Shown here piece by piece: positions 40,565 to 53,955 of a DNA stretch of 64,000 bases. How positions within the stretch are numbered: position 1 is the stretch's first letter; every line of letters begins with the position of its first letter. Origin of the DNA: Leptospira langatensis (GTDB lineage: Bacteria > Spirochaetota > Leptospiria > Leptospirales > Leptospiraceae). The notes below the pieces were generated by a model. It was not told where the DNA came from. It ran no database searches and saw only the letters and a list, made by a program, of their open reading frames with translations. A program made the translations under genes and the position numbers. The DNA lies in assembly GCF_004770615.1 (NCBI RefSeq), contig NZ_RQER01000006.1:372001-436000 (forward strand), given 5' to 3'.

Positions 40565-40684
40565 CATCTTTCAGATCCGGTCGAGATTAACGATAGAGGC
40601 TCTATAAAGATCGAATGGGAAATGAAAGATGGAAGGGCGCCCGATTTGAAAAAAATGATTCTGAAATTGAAGGATCCAAAATAG
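40565..40684 (+). pseudogene. possible 3' remnant of a degraded gene
   Basis: Between two genes lies an open frame of 39 codons bounded upstream by a TAG and without a convincing start, reading with protein-like composition (SDPVEINDRGSIKIEWEM then DGRAPDLKKMILKLKD) up to a TAG at 40682. It could be the C-terminus of a gene whose front was lost, or chance. No match recognised. Confidence 0.25.
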
Positions 40685-40710
40685 TACTTTAGATAAAATG
40701 ATTGTAACGG

Positions 40711-41187
40711 TTAATTCCCATCGAGTCTATAAAAGATCTTCAAGTTCTCATTTTCTCGAATCACATGTAAAAGAAACTCTGATTGCGGATCTTCTTTGAA
40801 GCGATATCTAAATTGCATGCAGCCAGGCCGATCTGCAACAGTCGAATATATATTTTGATTACAACCTTCTTTATCATATTTCCAACCGTTTGCAACGGCA
40901 GCTTTTTTAAAGATCGAATCGATCTTCTTAGAATTCCTTTGATTCTTTAAACTTATGGAAAACGTTCCCCATTCAGAAAAAATGTCCGCTTCTCTTTCAA
41001 AATACGTTACTTCTCCTTTCGTTATCCGAAAGATAAAATTAAATTCCGGACCGAGAATATCACGGCTTAGTTTTTCACGATCCGGAGGAGGATTCCAGAC
41101 TTTCGGTTTCTCCTCACAACCGAAGGCGAATAGGAGCAATAGGCAAAGTATCCAATAATTCACTTTATTTAATATAATTCCGATCAT
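40711..41187 (-). CDS. small lipoprotein of unknown function
   Basis: 158 residues. The signal peptide YWILCLLLLFAFGC gives a plausible lipobox (AFGC, Cys24). The mature part has two further cysteines (GCNQNIYS and GCMQFRYRF) that may form a disulfide, and ends in a strand-rich segment (SEFLLHVIRENENLKIFYRL). Base composition of this gene and of the 41188-41423 gap is more AT-rich than the neighbours by eye, and together with the gene remnant next door this suggests a region of turnover. No family recognised. Confidence 0.65.
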   Translation of the reverse strand: MIGIILNKVNYWILCLLLLFAFGCEEKPKVWNPPPDREKLSRDILGPEFNFIFRITKGEVTYFEREADIFSEWGTFSISLKNQRNSKKIDSIFKKAAVANGWKYDKEGCNQNIYSTVADRPGCMQFRYRFKEDPQSEFLLHVIRENENLKIFYRLDGN

Positions 41188-41423
41188 GAGCTTTCCGAAA
41201 GATTCCTATAATACTAAATACAATTTCACTCGACATTCTTTGATCTAAAAAAGGATTTATATACCTTCTTACTCGCAAATCGACAAGGAGAGAGATCGAA
41301 CATCGATAATTTTTCTGCGGATAAAGCATGAAATGATATCCACAAAGATTTTCCGATAAGCGGAGCTTTAAACTGAAAGAAGTTTATTTAAAGATGAAAT
41401 GATTTGGTCAGCTAAGTAAATTT

Positions 41424-41843
41424 TTAAACTAAAGAAAGTTCTTCAAATTTCTTTAAATCGTCTTCTAAGATCTTTCGGATCCAATCCGGGATCGGAATAG
41501 AGATCTTATTACGATGATCGAAGGAAACCTGAACGGTCTTTGCCTTTGCAAATGTTTCCTTCGTTTCCACATGACGAATGATAGAAGTAAACTCCCAGGA
41601 TTTATTTCCTATCTTCGAAACGCAGGTGCAGACCTCGATGGGATCCATCAATTCCACTGCTTTGATCAGATCCACTTCTATCCTTGCTAGCAAGAAAGGG
41701 ACGTCGTAGATATTCTGGATCGAAAATCTTTTGGAACAATAGTCCACTCTTCCGATCTCGAGATAGGACATGTATCTAGCGTTATTGACGTGGGCGAAAG
41801 GATCCAAATCGTTCCATCGAGTTTGGATCGGAGTGATTACCAT
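41424..41843 (-). CDS. acyl-CoA thioesterase, 4HBT/YbgC-like
   Basis: 139 residues with the hotdog fold of the 4-hydroxybenzoyl-CoA thioesterase family: [20 protein letters not shown] holds the catalytic aspartate (D-x-x-x-H-V-N-N region, residues 8-27), followed by the long helix [14 protein letters not shown] and strands [17 protein letters not shown]. Such enzymes hydrolyse acyl-CoA or acyl-ACP; the chain length cannot be told. It begins one base after the pheS stop and is the last gene of the long operon that starts with the Gld-like transporter. Confidence 0.88.
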   Translation of the reverse strand: MVITPIQTRWNDLDPFAHVNNARYMSYLEIGRVDYCSKRFSIQNIYDVPFLLARIEVDLIKAVELMDPIEVCTCVSKIGNKSWEFTSIIRHVETKETFAKAKTVQVSFDHRNKISIPIPDWIRKILEDDLKKFEELSLV

Positions 41844-41844
41844 A

Positions 41845-42870
41845 TTAGAATTGTTTTAAGAACCTTAGATTTCCGGAATGCAAATAACGGATATCATGGA
41901 TCCCGTATCTCATCATGACCAGACGATCCAGTCCTAGTCCGAACGCGAATCCGGTCCATTCTTTCGGATCTAATCCGTTCAGCTTGAATACGTTCGGATG
42001 AACGAGTCCGCAAGGCATCAGCTCTAGCCAACCGGAATGTTTGCACACGGAGCATCCGCTTCCACCACAGACCTGGCAATTGATATCTAGTTCGAAGGCA
42101 GGCTCTACGAAAGGAAAGAATCCCGGACGAAGACGGGTCTTGACTTCTTTTTCAAAAACTTTGGAGAGTAGGACTTCCATAGTATAAAGCATATTTCCTG
42201 CGGAGATATCCTTACCTACTACCATTCCTTCTATCTGATAGAAGCTTGTCTCATGAGAGGCGTCCACTTCTTCATAACGAAAGACACGGCCGGGGCCTAT
42301 GATCTTAAAAGGAGGTTTCAGTTTTCTTAATGCTCTTACTTGGATGGCGGATGTATGAGTCCTAAGTAGATTTCCGTCTTCGAGATAGAAAGTATCCTGC
42401 ATATCTCTTGCTGGATGATCGTCGGTAAAATTCAAGGCGCCGAAATTATTGAAGTCTGTCTCTACTTCAGGCCCATCCCAGACCTCGAAGCCCATAGAGG
42501 TAAAGATATCCTCTATTTCATATTGTATTTTTGTAATAGGATGAAGAGTGCCGGGTTCTGCCTCGCCCAAGGGCCTAAGCACATCGAACCATTCCTTTTC
42601 GGATTGTTCTTTGAAGCTTTTTACTTTCAGATTTTCCCTAGTCTTAGCTACGATCTCCTCTAAGTTTCGGGAAAGATCGTTTGCCTTCTGGCCCACGGTC
42701 TTCTTCTCCTCAATGGAAAGAGACGCGAGGTTTTTCAGAACGGAAGTAAGCTTGCCCTTCTTGCCAAGATACTCGTTCTTGTTCTTATCCAGATCCGCCT
42801 CGTCTGCGGAAGATCCGATCAGACGATTGGCTTCTTCAAAGATCTTGTCTAATTCTTCCGATAGATTCAT
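41845..42870 (-). CDS. pheS: phenylalanyl-tRNA synthetase alpha subunit
   Basis: 341 residues. N-terminal coiled-coil tRNA-binding arm ([20 protein letters not shown]), then the class II catalytic domain: motif 1 ([19 protein letters not shown]), motif 2 ([33 protein letters not shown]) and motif 3 ([18 protein letters not shown]). A CxxC-CxxC insertion ([16 protein letters not shown]) is present, a likely zinc knuckle seen in some bacterial PheS. The beta subunit gene pheT is not adjacent. The start overlaps the mpl stop by ATGA. Confidence 0.96.
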   Translation of the reverse strand: MNLSEELDKIFEEANRLIGSSADEADLDKNKNEYLGKKGKLTSVLKNLASLSIEEKKTVGQKANDLSRNLEEIVAKTRENLKVKSFKEQSEKEWFDVLRPLGEAEPGTLHPITKIQYEIEDIFTSMGFEVWDGPEVETDFNNFGALNFTDDHPARDMQDTFYLEDGNLLRTHTSAIQVRALRKLKPPFKIIGPGRVFRYEEVDASHETSFYQIEGMVVGKDISAGNMLYTMEVLLSKVFEKEVKTRLRPGFFPFVEPAFELDINCQVCGGSGCSVCKHSGWLELMPCGLVHPNVFKLNGLDPKEWTGFAFGLGLDRLVMMRYGIHDIRYLHSGNLRFLKQF

Positions 42871-44267
42871 TTCCTGGACCCGACCAATTCCTTTAAGGAA
42901 GGATAAATACCGCCGAATGCCCCATTGGACATCGCCAAGATCAGGATTTTATCCTTCTCGAATTGGGGAAGGATTTTCTTAAGTCGATTCACCAGATCTT
43001 TAGGATCCTTGCAATAAAAAGGAAGCGTTCCCGAATGCTTTGGAAGCTTCAGGATCAGCTTTTTCACATCCAAGCGATTGTCTTTAGAGACCTTTTTCAG
43101 ATTGAAGATCTCGGTGATCATTGTCACTGCCGAACCCTTGAATGCGAAGGAGTATTCTTTTTGGAAAACATTCCTGTGAGAAGTAGCGCTACGAGGTTCG
43201 AATAAACTAATGATCTTAAAGCCTGGGAATCTTTGTTTCACGGATTTGATCGTTTCTTCTACCGCCACAGGATGATGAGCGAAGTCCTCTATCAAAATAC
43301 TTTTAGAAGACTCGAAGAGTATCTCCTGCCTTCTCTTGACTCCTGCAAATGTTTCCAATGCGTCTAAGAGTTTCTCTTTCGCATTCGGGATATTTTCCTT
43401 CTTTAGGATATCCTCGCAGACTCGGAGTGCGACTTCTGCATTTCTATAATTATGATTCCCGAAGAATCTAGGACGAAGCACCCTAGATCCCGAGAATAGA
43501 TCACCCTTCTTCCAAGCAAGCTTGGAATCTTTTCTATTGAATTCAAAGGCCTCGGATTTCACGAACTTGGAGGCTTCTGCACAAATACGTTTTAAATTCG
43601 CAGCTCCGGACCAGTAATAAACCTTTCCGTTCCCGGGAACCAATCGGAGTAAACGGGAGAACATCGTCTCTATCTCGCCTATGTCCTTGAAGATATCCGC
43701 ATGATCAAAATCTAATGCATTCAGGACCGCATATGTCGGACGATAATGCAGGAACTTAGATGCTTTATCGAAGAATGCAGTATCGTACTCGTCCCCTTCG
43801 ATCACGAAGTATTTTCCATCCGTGAATTCAAATCCCGGGAATCCATCCTTTCTGATCCCACCCACAAAGAGACCCGGCTTTAGTCCTACTTCTTTCAGAA
43901 GATGATGGATCATAAATGTGGTCGTAGTCTTTCCGTGAGTTCCCGCTACTACTACAACCTTTTTGCCTGCGAGAATGTATTTCTCCAGAGCGGAAGACAT
44001 GGACGCATATTCCAAACCGGAATTCAGTACTTCTTCGACTTCGGGATTTCCTCTGGAGATCGCATTGCCGATCACGATTAGATCTTTACCTTTGACTCTC
44101 TCCGCATCGAATCCTTCTGCATAAGGAATTCCCCACTCTTTCAACTTGTCGGACATGGGAGGATATACCCCCGCATCGGAGCCAGAAACCTCATGTCCCA
44201 GGCTTCTCAGCATAGAAGCTAAATTCCCCATGGCGATCCCGCCAATTCCGACAAGGTGGATTTTCAA
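42867..44267 (-). CDS. mpl: UDP-N-acetylmuramate:L-alanyl-gamma-D-glutamyl-meso-diaminopimelate ligase
   Basis: 466 residues, Mur-ligase fold: N-terminal UDP-binding domain ([18 protein letters not shown]), central ATPase domain with P-loop GTHGKTTTT (109-117) and the acceptor region [14 protein letters not shown], and the C-terminal domain with the peptide-binding [12 protein letters not shown]. Specific Mpl-type features distinguishing it from MurC are [16 protein letters not shown] and [15 protein letters not shown]. It reattaches recycled tripeptide to UDP-MurNAc during peptidoglycan turnover. Overlaps of four bases on both sides place it inside one operon. Confidence 0.88.
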   Translation of the reverse strand: MKIHLVGIGGIAMGNLASMLRSLGHEVSGSDAGVYPPMSDKLKEWGIPYAEGFDAERVKGKDLIVIGNAISRGNPEVEEVLNSGLEYASMSSALEKYILAGKKVVVVAGTHGKTTTTFMIHHLLKEVGLKPGLFVGGIRKDGFPGFEFTDGKYFVIEGDEYDTAFFDKASKFLHYRPTYAVLNALDFDHADIFKDIGEIETMFSRLLRLVPGNGKVYYWSGAANLKRICAEASKFVKSEAFEFNRKDSKLAWKKGDLFSGSRVLRPRFFGNHNYRNAEVALRVCEDILKKENIPNAKEKLLDALETFAGVKRRQEILFESSKSILIEDFAHHPVAVEETIKSVKQRFPGFKIISLFEPRSATSHRNVFQKEYSFAFKGSAVTMITEIFNLKKVSKDNRLDVKKLILKLPKHSGTLPFYCKDPKDLVNRLKKILPQFEKDKILILAMSNGAFGGIYPSLKELVGSRK

Positions 44268-44893
44268 TTTAATATGGTCCTTATGATATTATAAACGAAA
44301 GTGAATACTAAAGAAATACTTAATAGATACGCCATTCCCACTAAGAAAAACAGGAGTGTCTCTTTGGAATCGACACCGCTGACCCGTTTCATTCCTACAA
44401 AACAAAGGTAGATCGAGTATAGGAAAGAGATCCCGATCAATCCGAGATTCAACGGACCAGGTAGGATCCAAAAAATCGCAGATGCGGAGAAGGGCAAGAA
44501 TGCAACCGTCAATACATCTGCCGGAGGATAGCTTTCTCCTTTGACCCGATCTACTTTCTTATAGAACACTCTTAATACATCTAGTTGAGATACTACTAGG
44601 AGAACGACAGGATACAATAGGATAGAAGTAAAGACCCCGGAAAAAAGAGAAAACTCCACTTCGTCTGAAAAGAGCCAATCCAAAATGATCTTGAGCACAT
44701 TCCCGGAGATCTTGGAGATAGGAGCAAGCGCCCAAAGTGCATAATGTAAACGTAATAGTTCTTTTCTTCCTAATAAGGAATCCCTTAAATACAGATCGAA
44801 GGCTTCCTGTGGAGCCTTGAATATCTTTTCCAATAAGGATAATTTGGATTTTTCCGTTTCCGTAAGCGGGTTCTGTGAATTGATGAGTATCAT
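44264..44893 (-). CDS. Yip1-like membrane protein
   Basis: 209 residues: a cytoplasmic N-terminus of about 65 residues with [17 protein letters not shown], then five hydrophobic helices ([11 protein letters not shown] region, [56 protein letters not shown] and [20 protein letters not shown]). The pattern and the Y-P-P-A-D before the third helix match bacterial Yip1-domain proteins, whose function is unclear. It overlaps both neighbours by four bases (ATGA type), between the Gld-like auxiliary protein and mpl. Confidence 0.7.
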   Translation of the reverse strand: MILINSQNPLTETEKSKLSLLEKIFKAPQEAFDLYLRDSLLGRKELLRLHYALWALAPISKISGNVLKIILDWLFSDEVEFSLFSGVFTSILLYPVVLLVVSQLDVLRVFYKKVDRVKGESYPPADVLTVAFLPFSASAIFWILPGPLNLGLIGISFLYSIYLCFVGMKRVSGVDSKETLLFFLVGMAYLLSISLVFTFVYNIIRTILN

Positions 44894-45994
44894 TGTTTCC
44901 TAGGAGCCGCTTTCTTCGGATTCTTTTTGGCAGGCTTCACTATTTGTTTAGCATCTTGGATCTTAGAAACCGCATGTTGGATCTTTAAAAGACTTTCTTC
45001 TACGATATAGAAAGGAGGCTCCTTAAAGCTTCCGTTCACAATTCGGACCACAGGGCTCAGTTTCTTTTCTCCGATCGTGGTTGGCATATGAAAACGGTAT
45101 ATGATCTCATTCCCGTCGGAAAGCAAAACCTTCAGGCTGGCTAAGGAGAATTCATTTTTATTCGAATCCGGAGCAAGAATAGTTCCCACACCGAAACCGG
45201 CTCCGTCCGCAGAATCCGGAAAAAGTTCGACTTTTAGACTGGTTACGGATCTGTACAATTCTTCTCCCAATCTTGGATCGATCAGGATGACTGCGCCGGA
45301 AAGCCTGCGCCAGAAGTTCTTTTTAATGTTCTTCTCTTCATAAGGAGTGTTGTCCACTCTGATGGATTTTCCGCTCTCATCTATGTATGAAATTTCTTTA
45401 ATATACTCTTTATTTAGGCTCAGCAACGCCTTGAGCCTAAAATCGTCCGGACCTTTCTGGAATCTGTCGAATAGATAAGAGGAAACGGTCAACAAAACGG
45501 GAGAAGTCCCCGCATCTAATACGATCCGAGTAGAATTGGAGAAATGTTTCCTTCCGATCCGCAAAGTCCTGGATTGATTTCCGGAATAGATCACCAACTT
45601 CGGGGAATCTTCTCCCACATATAAGGAATCTTTAATAGAAATTCCTTGAGCTACAGGCTCTGTGCTTTTTACTCTAAAGACCCCGAAATCCCGGATGGTA
45701 TTCTCCGAATTGTATCCACCTTCGAACTGGATATTCTTTCCCGTCTCCTGGTCCAGATTGGAAACTACAAAGAATTTTCCTCCTTTTCGGATCCCATCTT
45801 GGACCGAAATAGTAAAAGGCTTATTGAAGAATTTCTCATCCGTTTTCTCCAACCATTCTGAGCTGGGAGGAAAATACTCGACCCTATCGATCGGAAATTT
45901 CCAATACTGGATCTCGTTCACATCTTCCTTGTTCTCTTCAATCAAGAAGAAGGCTAGGAAAAGAAGAACTGCCGCGCCAGCGAGAAGATAAAGT

Positions 45995-46005
<11 letters not shown>
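44890..46005 (-). CDS. DUF4340-like membrane-anchored protein
   Basis: 371 residues from the ATG at 46005; an upstream in-frame start at 46050 would add 15 residues inside the preceding gene. One N-terminal membrane anchor (LYLLAGAAVLLFLAFFLI), then a long extracytoplasmic part with repeated beta domains (FGVFRVKSTEPVAQGISI, KLVIYSGNQSRTLRIGRKHF), as in DUF4340 proteins that accompany Gld-like ABC transporters. The C-terminus is Lys/Pro-rich ([15 protein letters not shown]). It overlaps the gldG-like stop by 11 bases. Confidence 0.75.
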
Positions 46006-48654
<2,649 letters not shown>

Positions 48655-48658
48655 TCGA

Positions 48659-49591
48659 TTAAACCTTGTTCATGAAGATTTGTTCTAAGGTCACATCCTG
48701 TTTGCGGATGAATTCAGGAAGGATACCGGAAGAAGAGATCCCGGAATATAATTCTTCTTTGAACTTTCTCTCGGAAGAAGTGTTGATTAGGAATGTGGAA
48801 CCGGTTGCATCCTCACTCACAAACCGAAGAGTAGCCCCCGACTTACTTGCGATTCCATTCAAATAGGTTTCCGTTTCCGATCTGGATTTTCCGGAAAGAG
48901 TAACTTCTAATCCCGAAAGGTTTTCCATCTCCTTCTCCAATTCTTGGCGATCGCATTGGTAAACGATCCTTCCCTTATGAAGGAATAGGAATCGATTGCA
49001 GGTCTTGTATACTTCCGGAAGAATATGGCTCGAAAGAAGAATGGTATGATGCTCTCTCAGGCTTCCGATTAGGTTCCGGATCTCAACGATCTGTTTCGGA
49101 TCCAATCCGGAGATAGGCTCGTCCATGATGATAATTTCAGGATTTCCTAATATAGCCTGAGCGATCCCGACTCTTTTTCTGAATCCTAAGGAAAGAGTCT
49201 CGATCACCTTATCCTTTACGGAACCTAGATCGGTGAGTCCGATCACTCGATCCAACTCCGATCCGAGATCTTCTTCTGCCACTTGCTTGATCCTTGCTGC
49301 AAAGGTGAGATACTCACTCACCGTAAGTTCCGCATAGAGAGGAGGAGTTTCCGGCAAGTAGCCGATCTTCTTTTTCACTTCCAGAGGATGTTCAAAGGTA
49401 TTTAATCCGTTTAACTCGCATAACCCGTCGGTGGCCATGAGATAACCGGTGAGTATTCGGATCGTCGTAGTCTTGCCTGCTCCGTTCAATCCGAGAAGTC
49501 CTACGATCTCTCCCTCTTTGAGTTCGAAATTGAGACGATCAATCGCCAATTTCCTTCCGTAGAATTTGGAAAGGTTCCTTACTTTTATCAT
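48659..49591 (-). CDS. ABC transporter ATP-binding protein, GldA-like
   Basis: 310 residues from the ATG at 49591; the frame is open further upstream to 49684, but the family begins at [14 protein letters not shown]. Walker [12 protein letters not shown], signature [16 protein letters not shown], Walker [14 protein letters not shown] and the H-loop [10 protein letters not shown] are all intact. The last 90 residues form the extra C-terminal domain seen in GldA/CcmA-like proteins of ABC-2 systems. First gene of an eight-gene minus-strand operon ending at 41424; its promoter must lie in 49592-49867, a 276-bp gap shared with the divergent acyltransferase gene. Confidence 0.92.
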   Translation of the reverse strand: MIKVRNLSKFYGRKLAIDRLNFELKEGEIVGLLGLNGAGKTTTIRILTGYLMATDGLCELNGLNTFEHPLEVKKKIGYLPETPPLYAELTVSEYLTFAARIKQVAEEDLGSELDRVIGLTDLGSVKDKVIETLSLGFRKRVGIAQAILGNPEIIIMDEPISGLDPKQIVEIRNLIGSLREHHTILLSSHILPEVYKTCNRFLFLHKGRIVYQCDRQELEKEMENLSGLEVTLSGKSRSETETYLNGIASKSGATLRFVSEDATGSTFLINTSSERKFKEELYSGISSSGILPEFIRKQDVTLEQIFMNKV

Positions 49592-49867
49592 ACTGCTTCT
49601 TGTCCCGATAAACCGGGGATTGGGGATATTTCTAATTAGAAGGGTTTTGGAAAGAATAAGCTCATGCGGTCCCGAAAGGGTCAATCATTTTCCCGCAAAA
49701 GACCGGAGATGCACTCTTTGCCCATTCTCAAACGAGGAGCTTTTGCATTCTAATGTAACACTCGTTCTTTATGAACGCCATTTACCGGCTAAAAGGTCGA
49801 TAAAAAAGAATTGCGAGCCCAAGGCTTTAAAGAAAAGCATCTTCTAACGACTTAAACAAGGCATTGT

Positions 49868-51025
49868 ATGACAGTGGCAAACTTTTTAAACGAAGCAAAA
49901 GCTCAGGGCAATAAACTATTTTTGCAATTCGGCGGTCAGGGATCTCCATGGCTGAAAGAACTCGCAAAAATTTACGAATCAGAACCTTCTCTAAAAGAAT
50001 TATTTGATACTGCCTTCAACGCTTTGAAAGAAGAACTTCCGTCTTTGGACAAGAGCATTATCTCCCAAGGATATGATTTCGAAGCTTGGCTCAAAAATCC
50101 AGAATCCGCTCCGGATGAAAATTATCTGAGCAGCGCTACGGTTTCCATCGTCGGGATCTTCCTTACTCAGACAGCAAATTACGTCTCTTTAACTCATAAA
50201 GGCTTTCCTACTTCCGAACTGATCGCCAACTCGATCGGAGCTTCCGGCCATAGCCAAGGTATCGTTCCGGCAGTCCTGGTTTCCTTGGGAAAAGAAGGCG
50301 CAGATTTCTATAAGGAATATGCAAAATTCATAAAATTCATCCTTTATTTAGGCTACAGAGCTCAACAACTCTACGGTATTTTCAATCCTTCCGAAGAAGT
50401 CCTGAAAGGGAACGAGGAGATCGGAGACAAACAACCCGCTCCAATGGTTGCAGTTATCGGTTATACAGCAGCGGAACTTTCCGAAAGAGTAGCGAAGACA
50501 AACTCTGAACTTGGATTGTCCGGAGACAAGGCGATCTATGTTTCTCTTTTCAATACTCCTGATTCCAATATCGTATCCGGAAATCCGGAAGCTCTTCTTG
50601 CTCTCCGTAAGAAATTCAAAGCGGAGATGGATGATAAGAAAGTAAAATTCGTATATCTCAAAACCACCGCACCTTTCCATTGCCCGATCATGGACGCTAC
50701 CGAGCAAACCGTTCCGAAAGATATGGAAAGGATCGGATTCAGCTACAAGGGTTCCGATCTGAAAATCCCTGTTTATTCTATCTTCGACGGAAGGAATTAT
50801 CAGAACGAAGCAGACGTTAGCCTTCCATTGTTCAGAGAAGTACTGATCAAGGCATTGCATTGGAAAGAAGCAACATCTGCCTTCGTGAACACTCCCAAAG
50901 TAGTAGGTATAGATTTCGGACCGAGCGTAGTTTCTCAGAAACTCACTCAGGCAAACCTGGGAACTTCCGAAAACAAGATCTACAGCACTTCCAGTCCGAA
51001 AGACATCAAAGTCCTTTTGGCATAA
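49868..51025 (+). CDS. stand-alone acyltransferase of type-I fatty-acid-synthase kind
   Basis: 385 residues. The acyltransferase fold is recognised by the N-terminal [11 protein letters not shown], the nucleophile elbow GHSQG (serine in [11 protein letters not shown], residues 125-135), [13 protein letters not shown] and the catalytic-histidine-like [12 protein letters not shown]. FabD-type malonyltransferases have GHSLG; the GHSQG form is typical of the acetyl and malonyl/palmitoyl transferase domains of fungal and actinobacterial type I fatty acid synthases. Here it is a single-domain protein with no other FAS domains nearby. Substrate unknown; an acyl transfer from CoA to a carrier is likely by family. 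Confidence 0.82.
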   Translation: MTVANFLNEAKAQGNKLFLQFGGQGSPWLKELAKIYESEPSLKELFDTAFNALKEELPSLDKSIISQGYDFEAWLKNPESAPDENYLSSATVSIVGIFLTQTANYVSLTHKGFPTSELIANSIGASGHSQGIVPAVLVSLGKEGADFYKEYAKFIKFILYLGYRAQQLYGIFNPSEEVLKGNEEIGDKQPAPMVAVIGYTAAELSERVAKTNSELGLSGDKAIYVSLFNTPDSNIVSGNPEALLALRKKFKAEMDDKKVKFVYLKTTAPFHCPIMDATEQTVPKDMERIGFSYKGSDLKIPVYSIFDGRNYQNEADVSLPLFREVLIKALHWKEATSAFVNTPKVVGIDFGPSVVSQKLTQANLGTSENKIYSTSSPKDIKVLLA

Positions 51026-51075
51026 GTAAGATAGGCTCGGATCTATCCGAGCTCAAAAAGAGAAAGGCTTCCGCT

Positions 51076-52653
51076 ATGGATTCGGTTCAAAAATTCCTAA
51101 GAACCACTGTCCGGCGGCTGCCTTTTCTTTTTCCGGAACATCTCCGGCAAAAATTACTCTTCGAAGTACTCGCTCCCTATCGAGAAAAAGAACTCCCCTT
51201 CTTAGGCAAATCCGCATTCCAAACGGGACAGCATTGCGAATTGCAATTATGGAAGTCCGTAAAGGAACCTTCTTCCGATCCTGACTTCTCAAATCAGTAT
51301 ATCTCTCACAAGCAGAAATCCTTATTAAGAGAGATCGCTAACAGACTCTATCCGAAAGCGAAGCATGCAGGTTATAAAGATTCGGTCACTCGGGAAATGT
51401 TATCCCAAGGACTTCCTGTTAGAGGCGCCTGCATTCGAACTGAGTTCTTTGATGTAAGGGCGGACTTCATCTTGCCCGCCGACGGAGGCTGGGAAGTAAT
51501 CACAGTCAAGGCTTCTTCTTCCGCCAAGAGATCTCATGTATCCGAACTTTCTTTTATTCGAATGGTTCTAGAAGAAGCCGGATTCAAAGTAAGTAAGACC
51601 GCATATCTCATCATCAACTCAGGTTATCATTTTGTAGAAGGAGAAGTCGATCCGAATCGTCTCTTTCATCGCAAGGATTGTAGTGTAGAGACGGAGGCTT
51701 CTTTAGTACAAACGAAAGAGAAAGCGTACCGTCTTTTGGAGATATTGGAAAGGGAGAAATTCCCTTCTAGATCTTCCGTGAAACATTGCGATCATCCTAG
51801 AAGCTGTTTCTTCCCGAATGCATGTTATGCGGAAGATCCTCCGGGAGATCTATTCACTCTCAGAGAGGGAAAAGATATCACGTACCAACTCTGGAACCAA
51901 GGGATCCGAAATCTGTCAGATGCAGAGATCAATAAGGACTTCACAACAAGGCAAAAGATCCAGATCGAAGCTGTCAAAAGCGGAAAGGAATATATAAACT
52001 CGGAAGCCTTGGTCGCATTCTTAAACAGATTAAAATTCCCATTATACTTCCTTGACTTTGAAACGATCAACCCTCCGGTCCCAGTCTATTCCAGGACCAA
52101 TCCGTTCCAGCACGTTCCCTTCTTATATTCACTACATGTACTTCAAGAAAATCTAATAGAAGAACCGAAAGAATACCATTACTTGGACGACAACAAGAAA
52201 GATCCTAGGCTTGGAATACTGGAATCCCTTTCTTCTCAGATCCAACCAGGCGGAACTGTGATCGCTTTCAATGATAACTTCGAAAAGAGATGCTTGAAAG
52301 AATCCACCGATACATATCCGGAATATAAGAAATGGTTCCAATCTATAGAACCCGATTTCATGGATCTGGCAAAGCCGTTTTGGGATTACGACTATTATCA
52401 TCCGGACCAAAAAGGGACCACCTCTCTTAAGACTGTTCTTCCCGTTCTAACAGGGGTGGATTATAAGGATCTGTCCATACATGCCGGTCATACTGCAAAT
52501 GCGGAATTCCTTAGGATCAAAACGGAGCCGGTTCTCCCTGAAGAAAGGGCCAAGGTCGAAGCGGACCTGATCGCTTATTGCAAGATGGATACATTTGCTT
52601 TGGTTTTGGTCCTGAGAAAGTTAGCGGAGAAGTTGGATTGGCGTCCGAAATAA
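51076..52653 (+). CDS. DUF2779-like protein: Cas4-type nuclease domain plus RNase H-like exonuclease domain
   Basis: 525 residues from the ATG at 51076; the frame is open further upstream but there it lies within the acyltransferase gene. The N-terminal half resembles PD-(D/E)XK nucleases of the Cas4/RecB group: Asp130 (VRADFILP), then EVITVKASS (residues 140-148) in the place of the E-x-K motif, and four cysteines, Cys54 and Cys238, 244, 250 (HCDHPRSCFFPNAC), arranged like the Cas4 Fe-S cluster. In the E-x-K motif Thr143 stands where Glu is expected. The C-terminal half has a DEDD-type pattern: YFLDFETI (Asp327, Glu329), FMDLAKPF (Asp430), YCKMDT (Asp505). It likely acts on DNA or RNA. No cas genes nearby. 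Confidence 0.82.
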   Translation: MDSVQKFLRTTVRRLPFLFPEHLRQKLLFEVLAPYREKELPFLGKSAFQTGQHCELQLWKSVKEPSSDPDFSNQYISHKQKSLLREIANRLYPKAKHAGYKDSVTREMLSQGLPVRGACIRTEFFDVRADFILPADGGWEVITVKASSSAKRSHVSELSFIRMVLEEAGFKVSKTAYLIINSGYHFVEGEVDPNRLFHRKDCSVETEASLVQTKEKAYRLLEILEREKFPSRSSVKHCDHPRSCFFPNACYAEDPPGDLFTLREGKDITYQLWNQGIRNLSDAEINKDFTTRQKIQIEAVKSGKEYINSEALVAFLNRLKFPLYFLDFETINPPVPVYSRTNPFQHVPFLYSLHVLQENLIEEPKEYHYLDDNKKDPRLGILESLSSQIQPGGTVIAFNDNFEKRCLKESTDTYPEYKKWFQSIEPDFMDLAKPFWDYDYYHPDQKGTTSLKTVLPVLTGVDYKDLSIHAGHTANAEFLRIKTEPVLPEERAKVEADLIAYCKMDTFALVLVLRKLAEKLDWRPK

Positions 52654-52681
52654 GAAGTAACAAGAGAGCAATGGAATGCAT

Positions 52682-52713
52682 GTAGGAATTCCTACCAAAA
52701 TCCGACTTGTCGG
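52682..52713 (+). promoter_or_regulatory. paired palindromes in the argG leader
   Basis: A perfect 14-base palindrome GTAGGAATTCCTAC (52682-52695) is followed six bases later by a hairpin CCGAC-TT-GTCGG (52702-52713). Both lie within 63 bp of the argG start. The first belongs to the GTAGGA palindrome type also seen at 34430. They may be an operator or RNA structure controlling argG, or simply a dispersed repeat. Confidence 0.5.
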
Positions 52714-52743
52714 GAGGGGTCCTGAGATTTCCCTATCCTTAGA

Positions 52744-53955
52744 ATGGCGACTCAAAAGAGCATAAAGAAAATCGTATTAGCATATTCCGGGGGATTAGAT
52801 ACCTCCGTAATTCTCACTTGGTTAAAAGAGACATACGGCTGCGAAGTAGTCGCGTTTACAGCGGACGTGGGCCAAAAAGAAGAGCTTACTGGCCTAGAAG
52901 AAAAAGGCATTAAGACCGGAGCTTCCAAAGTTTATATTGAAGACCTTCGTCTGGAGTTCGCCAGAGACTTTATTTATCCCGCTATCCAAGGCAATGCAAT
53001 CTATGAAATGAGATACTTGCTCGGCACTTCTCTCGCAAGACCTTTGATCGCAAAAGCGATGGTTGAAGTCGGCAAGAAAGAAGGAGCCGATGCATTTGCA
53101 CATGGTGCCACCGGAAAAGGAAACGACCAAGTTCGATTCGAGTTGGCCTTCAAGTCCTTGGCTCCTGAAAAAGAGATCATCGCCCCTTGGAGAACCTGGA
53201 CCTTCGGCGGAAGAGCGGACCTGATCGAGTATGCAAAATCGAAAGGGATCCCAGTTCCCGTTACCGCTTCCAAGCCTTACTCCATGGACAGGAATTTAAT
53301 GCATATCTCTTACGAGGGTGGAATTTTAGAAGATCCTTATAGAGAACCGAACGAGGACATGTTCTTACTCACTGTTTCTCCGGAGAAGGCACCGGACTCT
53401 CCCGAATATCTGGAACTGGATTTCCATGAAGGGAATTGTGTGGCAGTCAACGGAAAAAAACTCAATCCGTACGAAGTGGTAGATACATTAAATACAATCG
53501 GCGGAAAACACGGGATCGGAAGAGTCGATATCGTAGAGAACCGATTGGTCGGCATCAAGTCCAGAGGAGTGTACGAAACTCCGGGTGGCACCATCCTATT
53601 TCACGCGCACAGAGATCTGGAATCCATCACGATCGATAGGGACACGCAACATCATAAGGATAAACTCTCTGCAGAGTTCGCGGAATTGATATATAACGGT
53701 CATTGGTTCTCCCCTAGAATGGCTGCGGTCCGAGCATTCATTTCCGAGACCCAAAGATATGTCACTGGTACAGTAAAGGTAAAACTATATAAAGGAAACT
53801 GCATAGTCGTAGGTAGAAAATCCCAGGTTTCCCTTTATAATCCGGAAATGGCGACTTTCGAAAAAGAAGAGCTCTATAACCAGAAAGACGCAGAAGGATT
53901 CATTAATCTTTACGGGCTTCCAGCCAAAGAAGCGGCGAGGTTACGAAAAAAATGA
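52744..53955 (+). CDS. argG: argininosuccinate synthase
   Basis: 403 residues, the standard length. The N-type ATP pyrophosphatase loop reads [16 protein letters not shown] (residues 12-27), followed by [24 protein letters not shown] and [10 protein letters not shown], all family signatures. It joins citrulline and aspartate with ATP to argininosuccinate in arginine synthesis. The only other arg genes are outside the window. It overlaps coaD by four bases (ATGA), so coaD and ndk probably share its transcript. Confidence 0.97.
   Translation: MATQKSIKKIVLAYSGGLDTSVILTWLKETYGCEVVAFTADVGQKEELTGLEEKGIKTGASKVYIEDLRLEFARDFIYPAIQGNAIYEMRYLLGTSLARPLIAKAMVEVGKKEGADAFAHGATGKGNDQVRFELAFKSLAPEKEIIAPWRTWTFGGRADLIEYAKSKGIPVPVTASKPYSMDRNLMHISYEGGILEDPYREPNEDMFLLTVSPEKAPDSPEYLELDFHEGNCVAVNGKKLNPYEVVDTLNTIGGKHGIGRVDIVENRLVGIKSRGVYETPGGTILFHAHRDLESITIDRDTQHHKDKLSAEFAELIYNGHWFSPRMAAVRAFISETQRYVTGTVKVKLYKGNCIVVGRKSQVSLYNPEMATFEKEELYNQKDAEGFINLYGLPAKEAARLRKK

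Noticed and set aside
49592..49684. Upstream extension of the ABC ATPase gene
   Set aside because: The extra 31 residues have no family support; the protein begins at the ATG at 49591 like its relatives.
50860..51075. N-terminal extension of the DUF2779-like gene
   Set aside because: It lies inside the acyltransferase gene in another frame; the ATG at 51076 has a ribosome site and begins the recognisable protein.
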